From CAYJEQ01 sp964371155 (GTDB taxonomy: Bacteria; Bacillota; Clostridia; Oscillospirales; Ruminococcaceae), in contig CAYJLI010000004.1 in NCBI GenBank assembly GCA_964371155.1, forward strand, positions 1-64,000: 64,000 bases of DNA. Reading direction: 5' to 3'. Under the pieces are notes generated by a model, which saw only the letters and a list, made by a program, of their open reading frames with translations, searched no databases and was not told where the DNA came from. Both the position numbers and the translations under genes were made by a program. The number at the start of each line of letters is the position of its first letter. Position 1 is the first letter of the stretch. This document shows positions 35,473-44,669 of the stretch, in pieces.

Positions 35473-36477
35473 ATGAATTTTTATGCAAGCGCAGCGGCGT
35501 TTATCGCATTTGGTGTAACAGCCTTAACAGGATTTTGGTTAATACCCTTTTTAAAAAGGCTTAAATATGGGCAAACTATACTCGAAGAAGGCCCAAAATG
35601 GCATATGGCAAAGCAAAATACCCCTACAATGGGCGGTGTTATGTTCATAATAGGAATTACGGCGGCGCTTTTAGTGGGATTTAATTTAGTTTCGCCCACA
35701 ATGAGCAGTGAAATAGCATTTAACAGAATACAAACAGTGAGGTTCATAGCTGGGTACTTGATGGCAGTTGGATTTGGATTTATCGGCTTTATCGACGATT
35801 ATGTAAAGGTGGTAAAAAAGAGGAATTTAGGTCTTACAGCAAGGCAAAAGCTTCTTTTGCAATTCGGTGTGTCGATTTTCTACCTCGCAACTGTTTACGC
35901 AGTGGGCGATACTTCAACAGTGCTATTTATACCGTTTTTCGGCCAGATAGACATAGGCATTTTTTACTATCCACTATGCGTACTCGGCATAACATATATC
36001 ACAAACTCAGTAAACCTCACAGACGGCCTCGACGGATTAGCGGCTTCTGTTACATTTATCGCTTCACTTGGGTTTATGGCAGTGAGTCTTGTGCTTGGAT
36101 ACACCTATGTAAATTTAATGTCTGCGGCAACGGCGGCGGCATGTGTGGGATTTTTAATATGGAATTTCTACCCTGCAAAGGTGTTCATGGGGGACACTGG
36201 CTCAATGTTTTTGGGTGGCATGGTTGTTGCTATGGCATTTGGTCTTGGTCAGCCGCTTCTAATAGGACTTATCGGGATAATATATATAGTAGAATCACTT
36301 TCGGTGGTTATACAGGTAATTAGCTTTAAGCTCACAGGGAAAAGGGTATTTAAAATGAGCCCAATTCACCACCACTACGAAATGAGTGGAATGAAAGAAG
36401 TACAGATTGTATTTGCATTTACCACAGTTACGGCAGTTGGGTCGGTAATTGCATTTATTGCAGTGATGAATATGTAA
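35473..36477 (+). CDS. mraY: phospho-MurNAc-pentapeptide translocase MraY
   Basis: Transfers phospho-MurNAc-pentapeptide to undecaprenyl phosphate, making lipid I at the inner face of the membrane. The 334-residue protein has about ten transmembrane segments and the family signatures KWHMAKQNTPTMGGV, FIGFIDDYVKVVKKRNLGL (with the Asp pair), TNSVNLTDGLDGLA and FMGDTGSMFLGG. The MSPIHHHYEM histidine motif near the C-terminus is complete. GGAGG (35457-35461) precedes the start. The expected next gene, murD, is missing: ftsW begins 21 bases later. Confidence 0.97.
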   Translation: MNFYASAAAFIAFGVTALTGFWLIPFLKRLKYGQTILEEGPKWHMAKQNTPTMGGVMFIIGITAALLVGFNLVSPTMSSEIAFNRIQTVRFIAGYLMAVGFGFIGFIDDYVKVVKKRNLGLTARQKLLLQFGVSIFYLATVYAVGDTSTVLFIPFFGQIDIGIFYYPLCVLGITYITNSVNLTDGLDGLAASVTFIASLGFMAVSLVLGYTYVNLMSAATAAACVGFLIWNFYPAKVFMGDTGSMFLGGMVVAMAFGLGQPLLIGLIGIIYIVESLSVVIQVISFKLTGKRVFKMSPIHHHYEMSGMKEVQIVFAFTTVTAVGSVIAFIAVMNM

Positions 36478-36498
36478 TTAATTTAAGGGGGTGCTCCG

Positions 36499-37695
36499 AT
36501 GAATAATATAAATAAGAATAAGAAAGCCGTCGGAAGAAAAGCCCCAAAGGGAAGCGAGCAGGCAAGTAAATCAAGTTTTAGGATTTTATCCAAAGGCGGA
36601 GGGATGGATCTAACATTTTTAGTGCTCGTACTCCTAATACTCACCATAGGGCTTGTAATGATGTTTTCTGCGAGCTATGCAGATGCATACTACCGTGAGG
36701 GAAACAGTTTTTTCTATATATCAAGGCAGTTTATTTTTGCTTGCATCGGTGTGGTTGCCATGCTTTTTGTAAGCAAAGTGGATTATAGGGTATATATGAA
36801 ATTTGCTGTACCGATTATGGGGGTTACCATACTTCTATTACTTATTGTATTTACCCAACCTGAAATCAACGATGCAAGAAGATGGATTTTTCTCCCCGGT
36901 GGACTTACATTCCAGCCCTCGGAAATAGCAAAACTTGCAGTTCCTATACTCTTTGCAAGACTTATGACGGTAAACAAGGATAAAATGGGAAAATTCATGC
37001 ATGGAATAGTTATTTACGGTGCAATACTCGGCATCCTTGCATTACTGCTTGTAGCGCAGCCGCATTTGTCCGGTACAGTGGTTGTTGTGGGAATAGGTGC
37101 CGTGATGATATTTGTCGGCGGTGCGAAAATTTGGCAATTAATTGCCTGTGCTGGGGTAGGAGCAGGCGCTGCAGGACTACTACTTGTAGCACTTGGGCAG
37201 GTTGAGCGTATGATGTACCGTGTAAATATATGGCTTGACCCTTTTGCAGACCCAAGGGGCGCAGGCTTTCAGACAGTGCAATCACTCTACGCAATAGGCT
37301 CGGGCGGACTCATGGGAGTTGGAATAGGCAATTCAAGGCAGAAATTTCTATACATTCCCGAACCACACAATGACTTTATATTTGCGGTAGTTTGTGAAGA
37401 AGTGGGATTTGTGGGTGCCACAATAATTATACTCATATTCGTGCTTCTAATCTGGAGAGGCTTTACAATTGCACTCAGATGCAAGGACAGATTTGGCACC
37501 TTACTCGTGACAGGCCTCACGGCACAGATAGCAATACAGGTATTGTTAAATATAGCGGTAGTTACAAACACAGTGCCAAACACAGGCATAAGCTTGCCGT
37601 TTTTCTCCTATGGAGGAACATCGCTTTTAATGCTTCTTGCTCAGATGGGGATTATTTTAAGTGTATCCCGAGAAGCGGTAATTGAAAAGGGATAG
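36499..37695 (+). CDS. ftsW: septal peptidoglycan glycosyltransferase FtsW (SEDS family)
   Basis: A 398-residue polytopic SEDS protein that polymerises lipid II at the septum together with the class B PBP. After a basic cytoplasmic N-terminus (about 1-35) there are about ten transmembrane helices. Diagnostic stretches are FSASYADAYY, RRWIFLPGGLTFQPSEIAKL, AVVCEEVGFVG and TGISLPFFSYGGTSL. AAGGGGG (36485-36491) precedes the start. SpoVE is a close relative and cannot be excluded by sequence, but location in the vegetative cluster favours FtsW. Confidence 0.94.
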   Translation: MNNINKNKKAVGRKAPKGSEQASKSSFRILSKGGGMDLTFLVLVLLILTIGLVMMFSASYADAYYREGNSFFYISRQFIFACIGVVAMLFVSKVDYRVYMKFAVPIMGVTILLLLIVFTQPEINDARRWIFLPGGLTFQPSEIAKLAVPILFARLMTVNKDKMGKFMHGIVIYGAILGILALLLVAQPHLSGTVVVVGIGAVMIFVGGAKIWQLIACAGVGAGAAGLLLVALGQVERMMYRVNIWLDPFADPRGAGFQTVQSLYAIGSGGLMGVGIGNSRQKFLYIPEPHNDFIFAVVCEEVGFVGATIIILIFVLLIWRGFTIALRCKDRFGTLLVTGLTAQIAIQVLLNIAVVTNTVPNTGISLPFFSYGGTSLLMLLAQMGIILSVSREAVIEKG

Positions 37696-37744
37696 TGTAA
37701 TCGGTTTTATTTTTTAAAGCCTTCAGGAAGGAGCAGTCTAAGCT

Positions 37745-38866
37745 ATGAAGATACTTTTTGCTTGCGGAGGCACGGGTGGACATATAAACCCTGCCATCGC
37801 AGTGGCAAATTACATAAAAAGCAAAGACCCAAAAGCTCAGATACTCTTTGCAGGAAACCCAAATGGCATGGAAGCAAGGCTTGTACCACAGGCTGGATTT
37901 TCTTTTGTGCCAATTGAGATAATGGGATTGCAAAGAAAGATAAATATGCGAAACATCCGATACAATATGAAGTCTTTACTATGTTTAATGACAGCGAATA
38001 AAAAAGCTAAAAATATCATAAAAAACTTTTCACCCGATATTGTGATGGGTACGGGTGGCTATGTCTCCGCCCCAATTCTATACACTGCGCATAAACTCGG
38101 TGTAAAGACAGTAGCGCATGAGCAAAATGCTTATCCGGGCATTGCAAATAAAATGAGCTTTAAATTTGTAGACTCCATACTGCTTGCGGTGGAAGAGGTA
38201 AAAAAATACCTCCCAGAGGGAAAAAATTACACCGTCACAGGCAACCCAATAAGGCAGGAAATAATATTTGCAGACAGAGAAAAAGCACGCACGGAGCTTG
38301 GAGTTTCTGATAAAATATGCTTGCTCACCTTTGGCGGTAGCCTTGGTGCGGCTAAGATAAACGAGGCAGTGGCAGACATTATATCGTGGCACAAAAATCG
38401 AGGTGACATATACCATATACACGCCACAGGTAAGGGTGGAGCCGAGAGTTTCCCCGATTTGCTTTTAAAGAGGGGAATAAATCACAAGGAAATACCCCAC
38501 TTAGATATAAGAGACTACATAAATAATATGGCGGACTGCCTTGCCGCTTCTGATTTAGTAATATGCAGAAGTGGCGCAATCACGCTCAGCGAGCTTCAAG
38601 CGGCAGGAAAGGCTTCAATGCTCATACCCTCGCCGAATGTGGCGGAAAATCATCAATACCACAATGCAAAGATACTCAAAGACCACGGCGCAGCAGTATT
38701 GATAGAGGAAAAAGATTTAAAAGAAAATTTAATAATCTCAGAAATAGAAAAGCTTATAGAAAATCCAGAAGTATTGGAGAAACTGGGCGAAAATGCCGCA
38801 AAGATGGCAGTTTTAGACTCAAATGAGCGAATATACAACGAAATTTTAAAAATCCTTAGCAGATAA
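37745..38866 (+). CDS. murG: undecaprenyl-PP-MurNAc-pentapeptide N-acetylglucosaminyltransferase MurG
   Basis: Adds GlcNAc to lipid I, giving lipid II, at the cytoplasmic membrane face. The 373-residue GT-B enzyme has the glycine-rich loop FACGGTGGHINPAIAVANY at the N-terminus (residues 4-22), PDIVMGTGGYVSAP, HEQNAYPGIAN, a second loop LLTFGGSLGAAKIN and the UDP-GlcNAc motif ICRSGAITLSELQAAGKASMLIPSP. GAAGGAG (37727-37733) precedes the start. It follows ftsW after 49 bases. Confidence 0.97.
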   Translation: MKILFACGGTGGHINPAIAVANYIKSKDPKAQILFAGNPNGMEARLVPQAGFSFVPIEIMGLQRKINMRNIRYNMKSLLCLMTANKKAKNIIKNFSPDIVMGTGGYVSAPILYTAHKLGVKTVAHEQNAYPGIANKMSFKFVDSILLAVEEVKKYLPEGKNYTVTGNPIRQEIIFADREKARTELGVSDKICLLTFGGSLGAAKINEAVADIISWHKNRGDIYHIHATGKGGAESFPDLLLKRGINHKEIPHLDIRDYINNMADCLAASDLVICRSGAITLSELQAAGKASMLIPSPNVAENHQYHNAKILKDHGAAVLIEEKDLKENLIISEIEKLIENPEVLEKLGENAAKMAVLDSNERIYNEILKILSR

Positions 38867-38977
38867 AATCACAAAGAGAGGTTAACTGCATAAGATATAT
38901 TATGTAGGTTATTGTTTTAGCCTTTGATATATTATGCAGGGGTAGTTACACACCCCAATAAAAGAAGGGTGAACTCT

Positions 38978-40231
38978 ATGGCAAGTTATATTATAAACGG
39001 CGGTTATCCCATACGGGGGGAAATAAAGCTACACGGTGCTAAAAATGCCGCATTACCAATACTTTCAGCAGCTCTTTTAGGAAGAGAAGTTATACTACAT
39101 AATTGTCCAAAACTCTCAGATGTAAATGCCGCAATAGCCATTCTCTCCCATTTAGGGTGCAATGTGATTTGGCAGGACGGAACACTCATTTTAAAAAATG
39201 GAGATATCACCACCGACGAAGTCCCCGAAAAGCTCATGAGGGAAATGCGTTCTTCAATTATTTTTTTAGGTGCAATAATAGCAAAATGCGGCTCGGCAAA
39301 GCTTTCATATCCTGGAGGATGCGAGCTCGGCGCAAGACCGATAGACATGCACCTCGAGGCACTTAAAAAGCTTGGAGTGGTAATAAAGGAGAGCGACAGC
39401 TATTTAGAATGCAGTGTGCCAAACGGACTGAAGGGCGCTGTTATCACACTTCCTTTCCCAAGTGTTGGTGCTACTGAAAATGCCATGATTGCCGCCTGTG
39501 CGGCACAGGGTGAAACAGTAATTCACAATGCGGCGAGGGAGCCAGAAATAGACGATCTTGCAAAATTCCTCTCAGCAATGGGATATGGGGTAACTGTAAA
39601 AAATGATGGCACAGTTACAATAAAAGGCGCAGGAAACGAAGTGCAAAACTGCGAGCATCATGTTATACCCGACAGAATTGCCTGTGCAACATATCTCTGC
39701 ATGGCAGGGATATCGGGCGGTGAAATAAATATCGCACAATCGGACCCAAATCATCTCTCGGTGGTACTTCCGATATTTGAAGAAATGGGTTGCAAAATAA
39801 GGACGGGTGAAAACTTTATCCGCCTAAGCAGGGATGGGCCACTTAGCTTTGCAAACTGCATTCGCACTATGCCATATCCTGGCTTTCCCACCGATGCACA
39901 GTCCCCACTGATGGCGCTGAGCACGCTTGCAAAGGGGAGAACTATTTTTGAAGAAAACATATTTGAGAGCAGATACAAGCATGTGGGCGAACTCATTCGC
40001 ATGGGGGCAGATATTGAAATAGATGGCAAAATTGCAACGGTAAATGGTGTGGATAGGCTTCATGGTGCCACTGTTACCTGTACTGATTTGCGTGGTGGAG
40101 CCGCTGTCTGTGTTGCCGCTATTGCCGCCGAAGGTGAAACCATCGTGCGTGAGATAAAGCATATCCTAAGAGGGTATGACAGCTTTACAGAGAATTTAAA
40201 ATCACTCGGAGTAAAAATAAGAGAGGAGTAG
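38978..40231 (+). CDS. murA: UDP-N-acetylglucosamine 1-carboxyvinyltransferase MurA
   Basis: Catalyses the first committed step of peptidoglycan synthesis, transfer of enolpyruvyl from PEP to UDP-GlcNAc, and is the fosfomycin target. The 417-residue product has the start YIINGGYPIRGEIKLHGAKNAALP and the catalytic cysteine at residue 115 in YPGGCELGARPIDMH, matching the numbering of the E. coli enzyme. Cys rather than Asp here predicts fosfomycin sensitivity at the target level. The start at 38978 is set by GAAGGGTG; the upstream frame to 38924 gives an unlikely extension. It sits between murG and ftsQ as in many Clostridia. Confidence 0.96.
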   Translation: MASYIINGGYPIRGEIKLHGAKNAALPILSAALLGREVILHNCPKLSDVNAAIAILSHLGCNVIWQDGTLILKNGDITTDEVPEKLMREMRSSIIFLGAIIAKCGSAKLSYPGGCELGARPIDMHLEALKKLGVVIKESDSYLECSVPNGLKGAVITLPFPSVGATENAMIAACAAQGETVIHNAAREPEIDDLAKFLSAMGYGVTVKNDGTVTIKGAGNEVQNCEHHVIPDRIACATYLCMAGISGGEINIAQSDPNHLSVVLPIFEEMGCKIRTGENFIRLSRDGPLSFANCIRTMPYPGFPTDAQSPLMALSTLAKGRTIFEENIFESRYKHVGELIRMGADIEIDGKIATVNGVDRLHGATVTCTDLRGGAAVCVAAIAAEGETIVREIKHILRGYDSFTENLKSLGVKIREE

Positions 40232-40234
40232 GAA

Positions 40235-41155
40235 ATGTTTAAGAAAAAACAGGAAGCTAAAAAAAAGAAAAACAGTAGTATTTGGTACTACTTTATATTT
40301 TTTGGTATTTTTGTTGCCATTTCCGCCACTCTTTCGATGACCGAGTTTTTTAAAATAGAAAGGGTGCTTGTGAGTGGCAACAATAAATACCCTCCTGAAA
40401 ATATTATTGCCACAGCCGATATTGAAATTGGGACAAGCATTTTTGCACTGGATACACAGCGGGTAAAAAACGCTCTTAAAGAAGAATATGTATACATAGA
40501 GGATGTTGAGATAAAAAGGGAATTTCCACCAACGATTATACTTGATATAAAGCAAGCTAAGCCGATAGCGGAAATAGAAAATGGAGAAAACTATGCACTG
40601 GTGAGTGCTAAAGGTATAGTCCTTGAAGAAGTAGAGGAAGAAAACCATTCATTGCCATTGATAGTTGGAATAGGGAGCAGTGAACAAGTGCAGACACTCT
40701 CCGCCACTCCAAACCAAGAAGCTGATGCGAGCAGTGCACTAAACGAAATGGCGGACAGCATAGTAAGTGCCGCGGTGCCCACACTCCCACAACTTATGCC
40801 GGGTGATGAAATAATGCCCGATGATAAAATCAAGATGGAGATGGTGGAAAATTTAGGAGAAGCGCTCGAAGTGACGGGATTTGGAGATTTAGATACCATC
40901 GACACTGGAAATGATTTAAATCTCATTATAGTTTATGATAATAGGCTTATAATAGAGCTTGGGAGTGCGGTGGATTTAGATTACAAACTCAGCTTTATAA
41001 TGCAGACCTCGGAATATAATAATCCCAATTTCTCAGGAGTAATTGACGCCACAATTTCAAAACAACTCAGAGTTCGCAAAGCGGATGTGAGCGAGCTTTT
41101 AGGTGAAGATTTTACTGTTCTTACAACACAGGTGGACAACCTCTTTGATGAATAA
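40235..41155 (+). CDS. ftsQ: cell division protein FtsQ/DivIB
   Basis: A 306-residue bitopic division protein. A very basic cytoplasmic start (KKKQEAKKKKN), one transmembrane helix (about 18-39, WYYFIFFGIFVAISATLSM) and an external POTRA domain (FFKIERVLVSGNNKYPPENIIATADI...) are visible. The external part is longer than usual because of a Ser/Met/Asp-rich stretch (about 150-215) between the POTRA and the C-terminal region ALEVTGFGDLDTIDTGNDLN. FtsQ/DivIB bridges the inner division proteins and the septal synthases. It starts 3 bases after murA stop and has AGAGGAG (40222-40228). Confidence 0.9.
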   Translation: MFKKKQEAKKKKNSSIWYYFIFFGIFVAISATLSMTEFFKIERVLVSGNNKYPPENIIATADIEIGTSIFALDTQRVKNALKEEYVYIEDVEIKREFPPTIILDIKQAKPIAEIENGENYALVSAKGIVLEEVEEENHSLPLIVGIGSSEQVQTLSATPNQEADASSALNEMADSIVSAAVPTLPQLMPGDEIMPDDKIKMEMVENLGEALEVTGFGDLDTIDTGNDLNLIIVYDNRLIIELGSAVDLDYKLSFIMQTSEYNNPNFSGVIDATISKQLRVRKADVSELLGEDFTVLTTQVDNLFDE

Positions 41156-41334
41156 GCCAAGAGAAAAGTAGCGTAGCATTAAGAGTCTCAGAGTAAAAAA
41201 TGCACAAAAAAATAAAATTAGGACATTTTATACACTTTTGGGTATAATTTTCTATTGATTATTAGCCCTAAATCTGATAAATTATATTATATACATATTA
41301 AATGATAAAAACATTTGAAAGTAGGGATTTTAAA

Positions 41335-42549
41335 ATGCAAATGAATTTTGGAATAGATAAAGATAGCGGTAGCCCCGTATCAATAAAAGTAGTCGGAGTT
41401 GGTGGCGGCGGTGGAAACGCTGTAAACCGCATGATGGCAGTTGGTGTGCGTGAAGTTGAATTCATCGTTTTAAACACTGACAGACAGGTGCTTGAAATCT
41501 CCAATGCAAAAAACAGACTGCAAATAGGTGAAAAGCTCACCAGAGGTATGGGCGCCGGTGGTGACCCTATGAAAGGCGAAAGAGCGGCTGAGGAGAGCAG
41601 GGACGAAATAGCGGCGGCACTCAAAGGCGCTCAGATGGTATTTGTTGCAACAGGTATGGGAGGGGGCACAGGTACTGGTGCGGCTCCAATTGTTGCAGAA
41701 ATTGCACATGATATGGGTATACTTACAATTGCGGTAGTAACAAAGCCGTTTGAATTTGAGGGCAGTAAGAAGATGGTGCTCGCAGAAGAGGGCATTGCAA
41801 GACTTAGAAAGAATGTCGATTCACTTCTCGTAATACCAAATGAAAGACTGCTTCCAGATGACGACGACGATGATGATATTCCACTTGCACAGGCATTTGC
41901 AATGGCGGATGATGTGCTTCGCAAAGGCGTGCAGAGCATCTCCGACCTAATTCAGGTGGCAGGCGAGATTAACCTTGACCTTGCGGACATCACATCTGTT
42001 ATGAAAGATGCAGGATATGCACACATGGGTGTGGGTGAAGCAACAGGTAAGGACAGAGCAACCGTTGCGGCACAGCTTGCAATTGAATCCAATCTGCTTG
42101 AGGGTACTATGGATGGAGCGAGAAGAGCAATATGCAATATCTCGGCTACATCGAGCATGGGTATTAAAGAGATTAAAAAGGCATCAGCACTTATTAAATC
42201 ACACCTCAGCGAAGATGTTCAGTTTAAATGGGGTGCAAAATACGATGAAAGCCTTGGCGATGTAATGAGAATTACAATCATTGCCACCGACTTTGAAGAT
42301 TCACACACCGCTTTCGACATTCCTGATTATACATTTAAAAACCCTGCAAAGCCTGGTGAAACAACATCAAGCTACATAGTGCCGCCACAGCCTGAAGTAG
42401 TGGAAGAGCCAGTGGTAGAAGCTCCTGTACAACAAACAGAGGAACCAGTGGTAGAAGAAAAAACAGAGGTTAGCTGGGAAGAGCAGGCAAAGGATGATGA
42501 TGACGATGGCTATGCGGCTATAATGTCATTCTTTAATAAAAAAAGATAA
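41335..42549 (+). CDS. ftsZ: cell division GTPase FtsZ
   Basis: Tubulin-like GTPase that forms the Z-ring. The 404-residue product carries the signature GGGTGTGAAP (about residue 113) and the usual GTP-binding loops (VVGVGGGGGNAVNRM; LNTDRQVL; GDPMKGERAAEES). An unusual run of seven aspartates (DDDDDDD) follows NERLLP near residue 175, where most FtsZ have a short EVVDKKT-like loop; it is encoded by gat/gac repeats. The C-terminal linker is Glu/Val/Pro-rich and ends in the short YAAIMSFFNKKR, which would be the conserved tail peptide for FtsA/SepF binding. The start at 41335 follows AGGGA; ATG 41302 lacks a ribosome-binding site, and 41341 is an alternative. Confidence 0.96.
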   Translation: MQMNFGIDKDSGSPVSIKVVGVGGGGGNAVNRMMAVGVREVEFIVLNTDRQVLEISNAKNRLQIGEKLTRGMGAGGDPMKGERAAEESRDEIAAALKGAQMVFVATGMGGGTGTGAAPIVAEIAHDMGILTIAVVTKPFEFEGSKKMVLAEEGIARLRKNVDSLLVIPNERLLPDDDDDDDIPLAQAFAMADDVLRKGVQSISDLIQVAGEINLDLADITSVMKDAGYAHMGVGEATGKDRATVAAQLAIESNLLEGTMDGARRAICNISATSSMGIKEIKKASALIKSHLSEDVQFKWGAKYDESLGDVMRITIIATDFEDSHTAFDIPDYTFKNPAKPGETTSSYIVPPQPEVVEEPVVEAPVQQTEEPVVEEKTEVSWEEQAKDDDDDGYAAIMSFFNKKR

Positions 42550-42560
42550 AGCAAAGAGAA

Positions 42561-42598
42561 AAAATCCTCCCTAAACATTTATGTTTTGGAGGATTTTT
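42561..42598 (+). terminator. rho-independent terminator of the dcw cluster
   Basis: Stem AAAATCCTCC / GGAGGATTTT with an inner AAACAT/ATGTTT stem, ending in TTTTT, 12 bases after ftsZ. Confidence 0.9.
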
Positions 42599-42748
42599 AG
42601 ATAAAAAAGAGACTTTGAAAGATATCTCTACATAGAGCTGTAGGTTATGCGGTGGGATAAAAGAGATAATGCCAGGTATCTTAAGCTGCCAATAATATTT
42701 TATTGGTTTTAACTTTATACTAAAAAAACACTGACGGAGGGGAAAGAC

Positions 42749-43995
42749 ATGATATTTAGAAAATTTAAAGAAAAAGAAATCTCACTCTTTGGCCTTGGTG
42801 CGATGCGTCTACCTACCAAAGAGGGAGCAATCGACCAAGAGCTCACAAACAAAATGATAAAGCATGCATATGAAAATGGCGTGAATTACTTCGACACTGC
42901 ATATGTATATGGTGCANNNNNNNNNNNNNNNNNNNNNNNNNNNNNNNNNNNNNNNNNNNNNNNNNNNNNNNNNNNNNNNNNNNNNNNNNNNNNNNNNNNN
43001 NNNNNNNNNNNNNNNNGCATGCATATGAAAATGGCGTGAATTACTTCGACACTGCATATGTATATGGTGCAGGAAACAGTGAAAGAGCACTTGGCAAAGC
43101 GATAAAACAGCTTCCAAGGGAAAAAATATACATAGCGGACAAAATGCCCCCATTTCTAATCAAAGAAGAATCCGATATCGACAGAATATTTAATGAAACG
43201 CTTGAAAACTTAGACGTGGACTACATCGACTTCTATCTGATGCATTGCATTAATGAGGGAAATTACAAAAAAATGGTGGAAAATAACCTCATAGACTGGG
43301 CGATACAAAAGAAAAAAGAAGGCAAAATAAAACATATTGGATTTTCAATACATGCAACTGATGCCTTACTTGAAAAAACACTGGAGCTACATGATTGGGA
43401 GTTTGTACAAATTCAGTACAATTACATGGATATAGTGCATGAACCAGGTGAAGCTGGATATAAAATGCTCAGAGAGAGAAATATACCAATAGTTATAATG
43501 GAGCCTTTAAAAGGCGGACTGCTTGCAAATATCACGGGGGAAATAGCAAAGCCGTTTTCAGAGATTGGTGGATCAAATGCCTCATACTCCTTCAGATGGC
43601 TTATGGAGAAAGAAGGAGTGATCACGGTGCTCTCTGGGGTGTCAAACTTTGAGCAGACTGCCGAAAACTGCGAGATATTTGCAAAAGAAAATCCACTCTC
43701 AGAAGCAGAAAAATCCGCTATCGCAAAGGTGAAAGCAAATATAGAAGCAAGCCAAAGAATAGGATGTACGGGTTGCGGATACTGTCTACCATGTCCCGTG
43801 GAAGTAAATATTCCTGCACTATTTAAAAGCTGGAATTTAAAATCCATGGTGAGCAGTGAGGGGTGGATTTCTGGAATGGATATTGATTATGAGATGGCGG
43901 AAAAATGTATCGCCTGTGGCAAATGTAATAGCCACTGTCCACAAAATTTAGATATACCGAATGGCATAGCACAGATACTGTCGGAGAAAGCTTAA
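42749..43995 (+). CDS. aldo/keto reductase with C-terminal 4Fe-4S domain (interrupted by an assembly gap)
   Basis: One gene appears split by 100 Ns (42917-43016). The 55 bases before the gap (42862-42916) are identical to the 55 after it (43017-43071), and joining them gives one in-frame 363-residue protein without loss. The N-terminal TIM barrel shows the aldo/keto reductase tetrad: Asp in NYFDTAYVYG, Tyr within it, Lys in IADKMPP and His in FYLMH. The C-terminus holds a ferredoxin domain with CTGCGYCLPCPVEVNIP and CIACGKCNSHCPQNLDIP. Such enzymes reduce unknown carbonyl substrates, using NADPH or electrons from the clusters. GGAGGGG (42736-42742) precedes the start. The true gene has no duplication. 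Confidence 0.9.
42917..43016. other. 100-base assembly gap (N run)
   Basis: Exactly 100 Ns, the fixed size that scaffolding programs insert. Both flanks are the same 55-bp sequence, so the contigs overlap and the true gap length is probably minus 55. Equality with a common assembly k-mer of 55 is suggestive. Confidence 0.97.
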
Positions 43996-44089
43996 TATAA
44001 ATAATGGAAAGTGATGGAGTGGCTGCGCCACAAATCAAAAAAAGTTATTTGAGCGAAACCAATACTCTCTAATCTCTAACTATTAATCA

Positions 44090-44126
44090 TATATTTCCCC
44101 CACTTGCAGTGGGGGAAATATATTTT
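44090..44126 (+). terminator. terminator after the aldo/keto reductase gene
   Basis: A 15-bp stem TATATTTCCCCCACT / AGTGGGGGAAATATA followed by TTTT, 95 bases after the stop. Confidence 0.82.
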
Positions 44127-44191
44127 GAAAATGAAAATCAAATTAATTATACAAAAAGTAATAAAAATTTATAAACTGTAAAGAAAAACCC

Positions 44192-44220
44192 TTGACACAG
44201 CCCCATCTTTAATATATAAT
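44192..44220 (+). promoter_or_regulatory. consensus sigma-70-type promoter of the ylxM-ffh operon
   Basis: Perfect TTGACA (44192-44197), 17 bases, perfect TATAAT (44215-44220). It is the strongest promoter in the window. The transcript would start near 44227, 44 bases before ylxM. Confidence 0.92.
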
Positions 44221-44270
44221 ACATAAAGGAAATGATGTAAAGCAAAAATCTTTACATGTGAGGTGTTGTG

Positions 44271-44633
44271 ATGGCTAAGAATTTAAGCGTATCCGTTCTT
44301 CTTGATTTCTACGGTGCAATGCTCACCGAAAAGCAGAGGGAAGTAATGGAGTTTTACTACAATGAAGACCTCTCTTTGGCGGAAATTGCACAGCACAGCA
44401 AAATTACCAGACAGGGCGTGCGTGACTCGATAAAAAGAGGCGAAATACAGCTCTTTGAATACGAGGAGAAGCTACAGTTTGCAGCGAAATTTGCAAAAAC
44501 ACAGCATTCTGTGGAAATAATTTTAAAAGCTACAAAAGACATTGATTTTTTAAACGAGCGCTACGGTGGCTATGAAGAGATATATAAGAAAACTGCTTTA
44601 ATTATAGAAGAAGCAAAAAAACTCAATGAGTAA
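44271..44633 (+). CDS. ylxM: YlxM family signal recognition particle-associated HTH protein
   Basis: A 120-residue helix-turn-helix protein of the YlxM/p13 family, found directly upstream of ffh in many Firmicutes. Residues 1-65 resemble a sigma-70 region 4 helix-turn-helix: LLDFYGAMLTEKQREVMEFYYNEDLSLAEIAQHSKITRQGVRDSIKRGE. The rest is helical. YlxM is reported to modulate the SRP GTPase cycle in some bacteria. The start at 44271 follows GAGG; an adjacent GTG at 44268 is possible. It is first in the operon after a consensus promoter. Confidence 0.93.
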   Translation: MAKNLSVSVLLDFYGAMLTEKQREVMEFYYNEDLSLAEIAQHSKITRQGVRDSIKRGEIQLFEYEEKLQFAAKFAKTQHSVEIILKATKDIDFLNERYGGYEEIYKKTALIIEEAKKLNE

Positions 44634-44669
44634 TTTTTGGCCGAATAGTCGGCGGATGGGAGCATTGGT

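Noticed and set aside
36478..36498. A hidden or very short murD remnant
   Set aside because: Only 21 bases separate mraY and ftsW and they contain a ribosome-binding site.
42749..43995. Tandem duplicated or frameshifted reductase gene
   Set aside because: The repeated 55 bases flank a fixed-size N run and collapse into one intact frame, so contig overlap explains it.
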